From: Corynebacterium sp. 21KM1197
Lineage (GTDB): Bacteria; Actinomycetota; Actinomycetes; Mycobacteriales; Mycobacteriaceae
DNA: 64,000 nucleotides
Reading direction: 5' to 3'
Assembly: GCF_033783015.1 (NCBI RefSeq)
Contig: NZ_CP123907.1
Location: 124,001 to 188,000 of the forward strand
In this document: positions 63,768-64,000 of the stretch, one piece after another
Layout of the letters: each line of letters starts with the position of its first letter
Numbering within the stretch: position 1 is the first letter of the stretch
Made by a program: the position numbers and the translations under genes
Notes under the pieces: generated by a model
What the model was told of the DNA's origin: nothing
What the model saw: only the letters and a program-made list of their open reading frames with translations
The model's database searches: none

Positions 63768-63799
63768 AACATCACATTGGTAACAGAAAGGACTAGATC

Positions 63800-64000
63800 A
63801 TGTACTTCATGCTTGCAGCGCTACGGAAAGCAGCGCGGGAAACAATCCGGCTCAGCCGCGATGAGAAGGGACTCAGCACCATCGAATACGCCATGGGGAC
63901 TCTCGCGGCGGCGGCACTTGCGGCCGTGCTTTACATGGTGGTGAATAGTTCGGCGGTGACGGACGCGATCCAGAACATCATCACCGATGCGCTCAGCAAC
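63800..64000 (+). CDS. Flp pilin-like protein (DUF4244), partial
   Basis: The frame runs off the window after 67 codons. The short N-terminal part is basic, then EKGLSTIEYAMGTLAAAALAA with the Gly before a Glu at +5 of a hydrophobic helix, as in class III prepilins. The DUF4244 family usually follows tadC in actinobacteria. AAAGGA precedes ATG 63800. It is likely the pilin or a pilin-like partner assembled by the operon. Confidence 0.85.
   Translation, partial: MYFMLAALRKAARETIRLSRDEKGLSTIEYAMGTLAAAALAAVLYMVVNSSAVTDAIQNIITDALSN

Overview
The window is a high-GC actinobacterial chromosome segment, almost certainly Corynebacterium. The evidence is gene content and order: murT-gatD, an exonuclease-like gene, leuA, lysC-asd, sigC, katA, the mrp antiporter operon, ponA-whcA, glxR-nth-thioredoxin-nudix-marP, and 6C RNA-ssd-tad genes follow the order I recall for the C. 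glutamicum group. I cannot name the species.

Positions 1-4140 are an accessory region. They hold the leader-distal end of a type I-E CRISPR array, then a string of very small coupled genes encoding one- or two-helix membrane peptides, a helix-turn-helix protein, a secreted protein and an excalibur-domain protein. Positions 4151-7554 carry an isochorismate-derived siderophore module (isochorismatase, isochorismate synthase, free aryl carrier protein) facing an MFS exporter across a DtxR-like iron box. Positions 7965-18405 hold tyrA, tRNA adenosine deaminase, two CsbD-like stress genes, tRNA-Ser, an MmpL transporter and a queuosine-salvage group (tgt, yhhQ, gluQ) with an unusual Tgt.

Positions 18560-31380 cover the lipid II amidation pair gatD/murT, a pseudo-exonuclease, a long Pro/Ala-rich membrane-anchored protein, leuA with a leucine-rich leader peptide, a GT-C mannosyltransferase, a DUF3800-like orphan, and lysC-asd. 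Positions 31827-43611 contain a YkvI-like transporter, sigC, katA, ohr, the six-gene mrp operon and a heptad-rich membrane protein. Positions 43972-53000 carry tRNA-Pro, a phosphoesterase, yqeY-like, ponA, whcA, three small metabolic genes, an IS256-family element and glxR. Positions 53334-64000 carry repair and stress genes (nth to marP), a frameshifted Abi_2/AbiF gene, a hydrolase, a holin-like protein, the 6C small RNA, two perfect DnaA boxes, ssd and a tad pilus operon that runs off the end.

Large-scale repeat structure overlies all of this. (i) About 23 intergenic units of about 54 bp sit in seven clusters; each has AAGGGGTGCC/GGCACCCCTT ends and a non-conserved core. (ii) A 13-mer, GCTTATCGACGCC, occurs exactly 14 times, in genes (in several reading frames) and between genes. 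(iii) A perfect 297-bp inverted repeat lies just downstream of both tRNA genes, 32.7 kb apart, with a third diverged copy near 50.4 kb. (iv) An IS256-family element has split one of the 54-bp units. These DNA-level patterns are the least explained features of the window.
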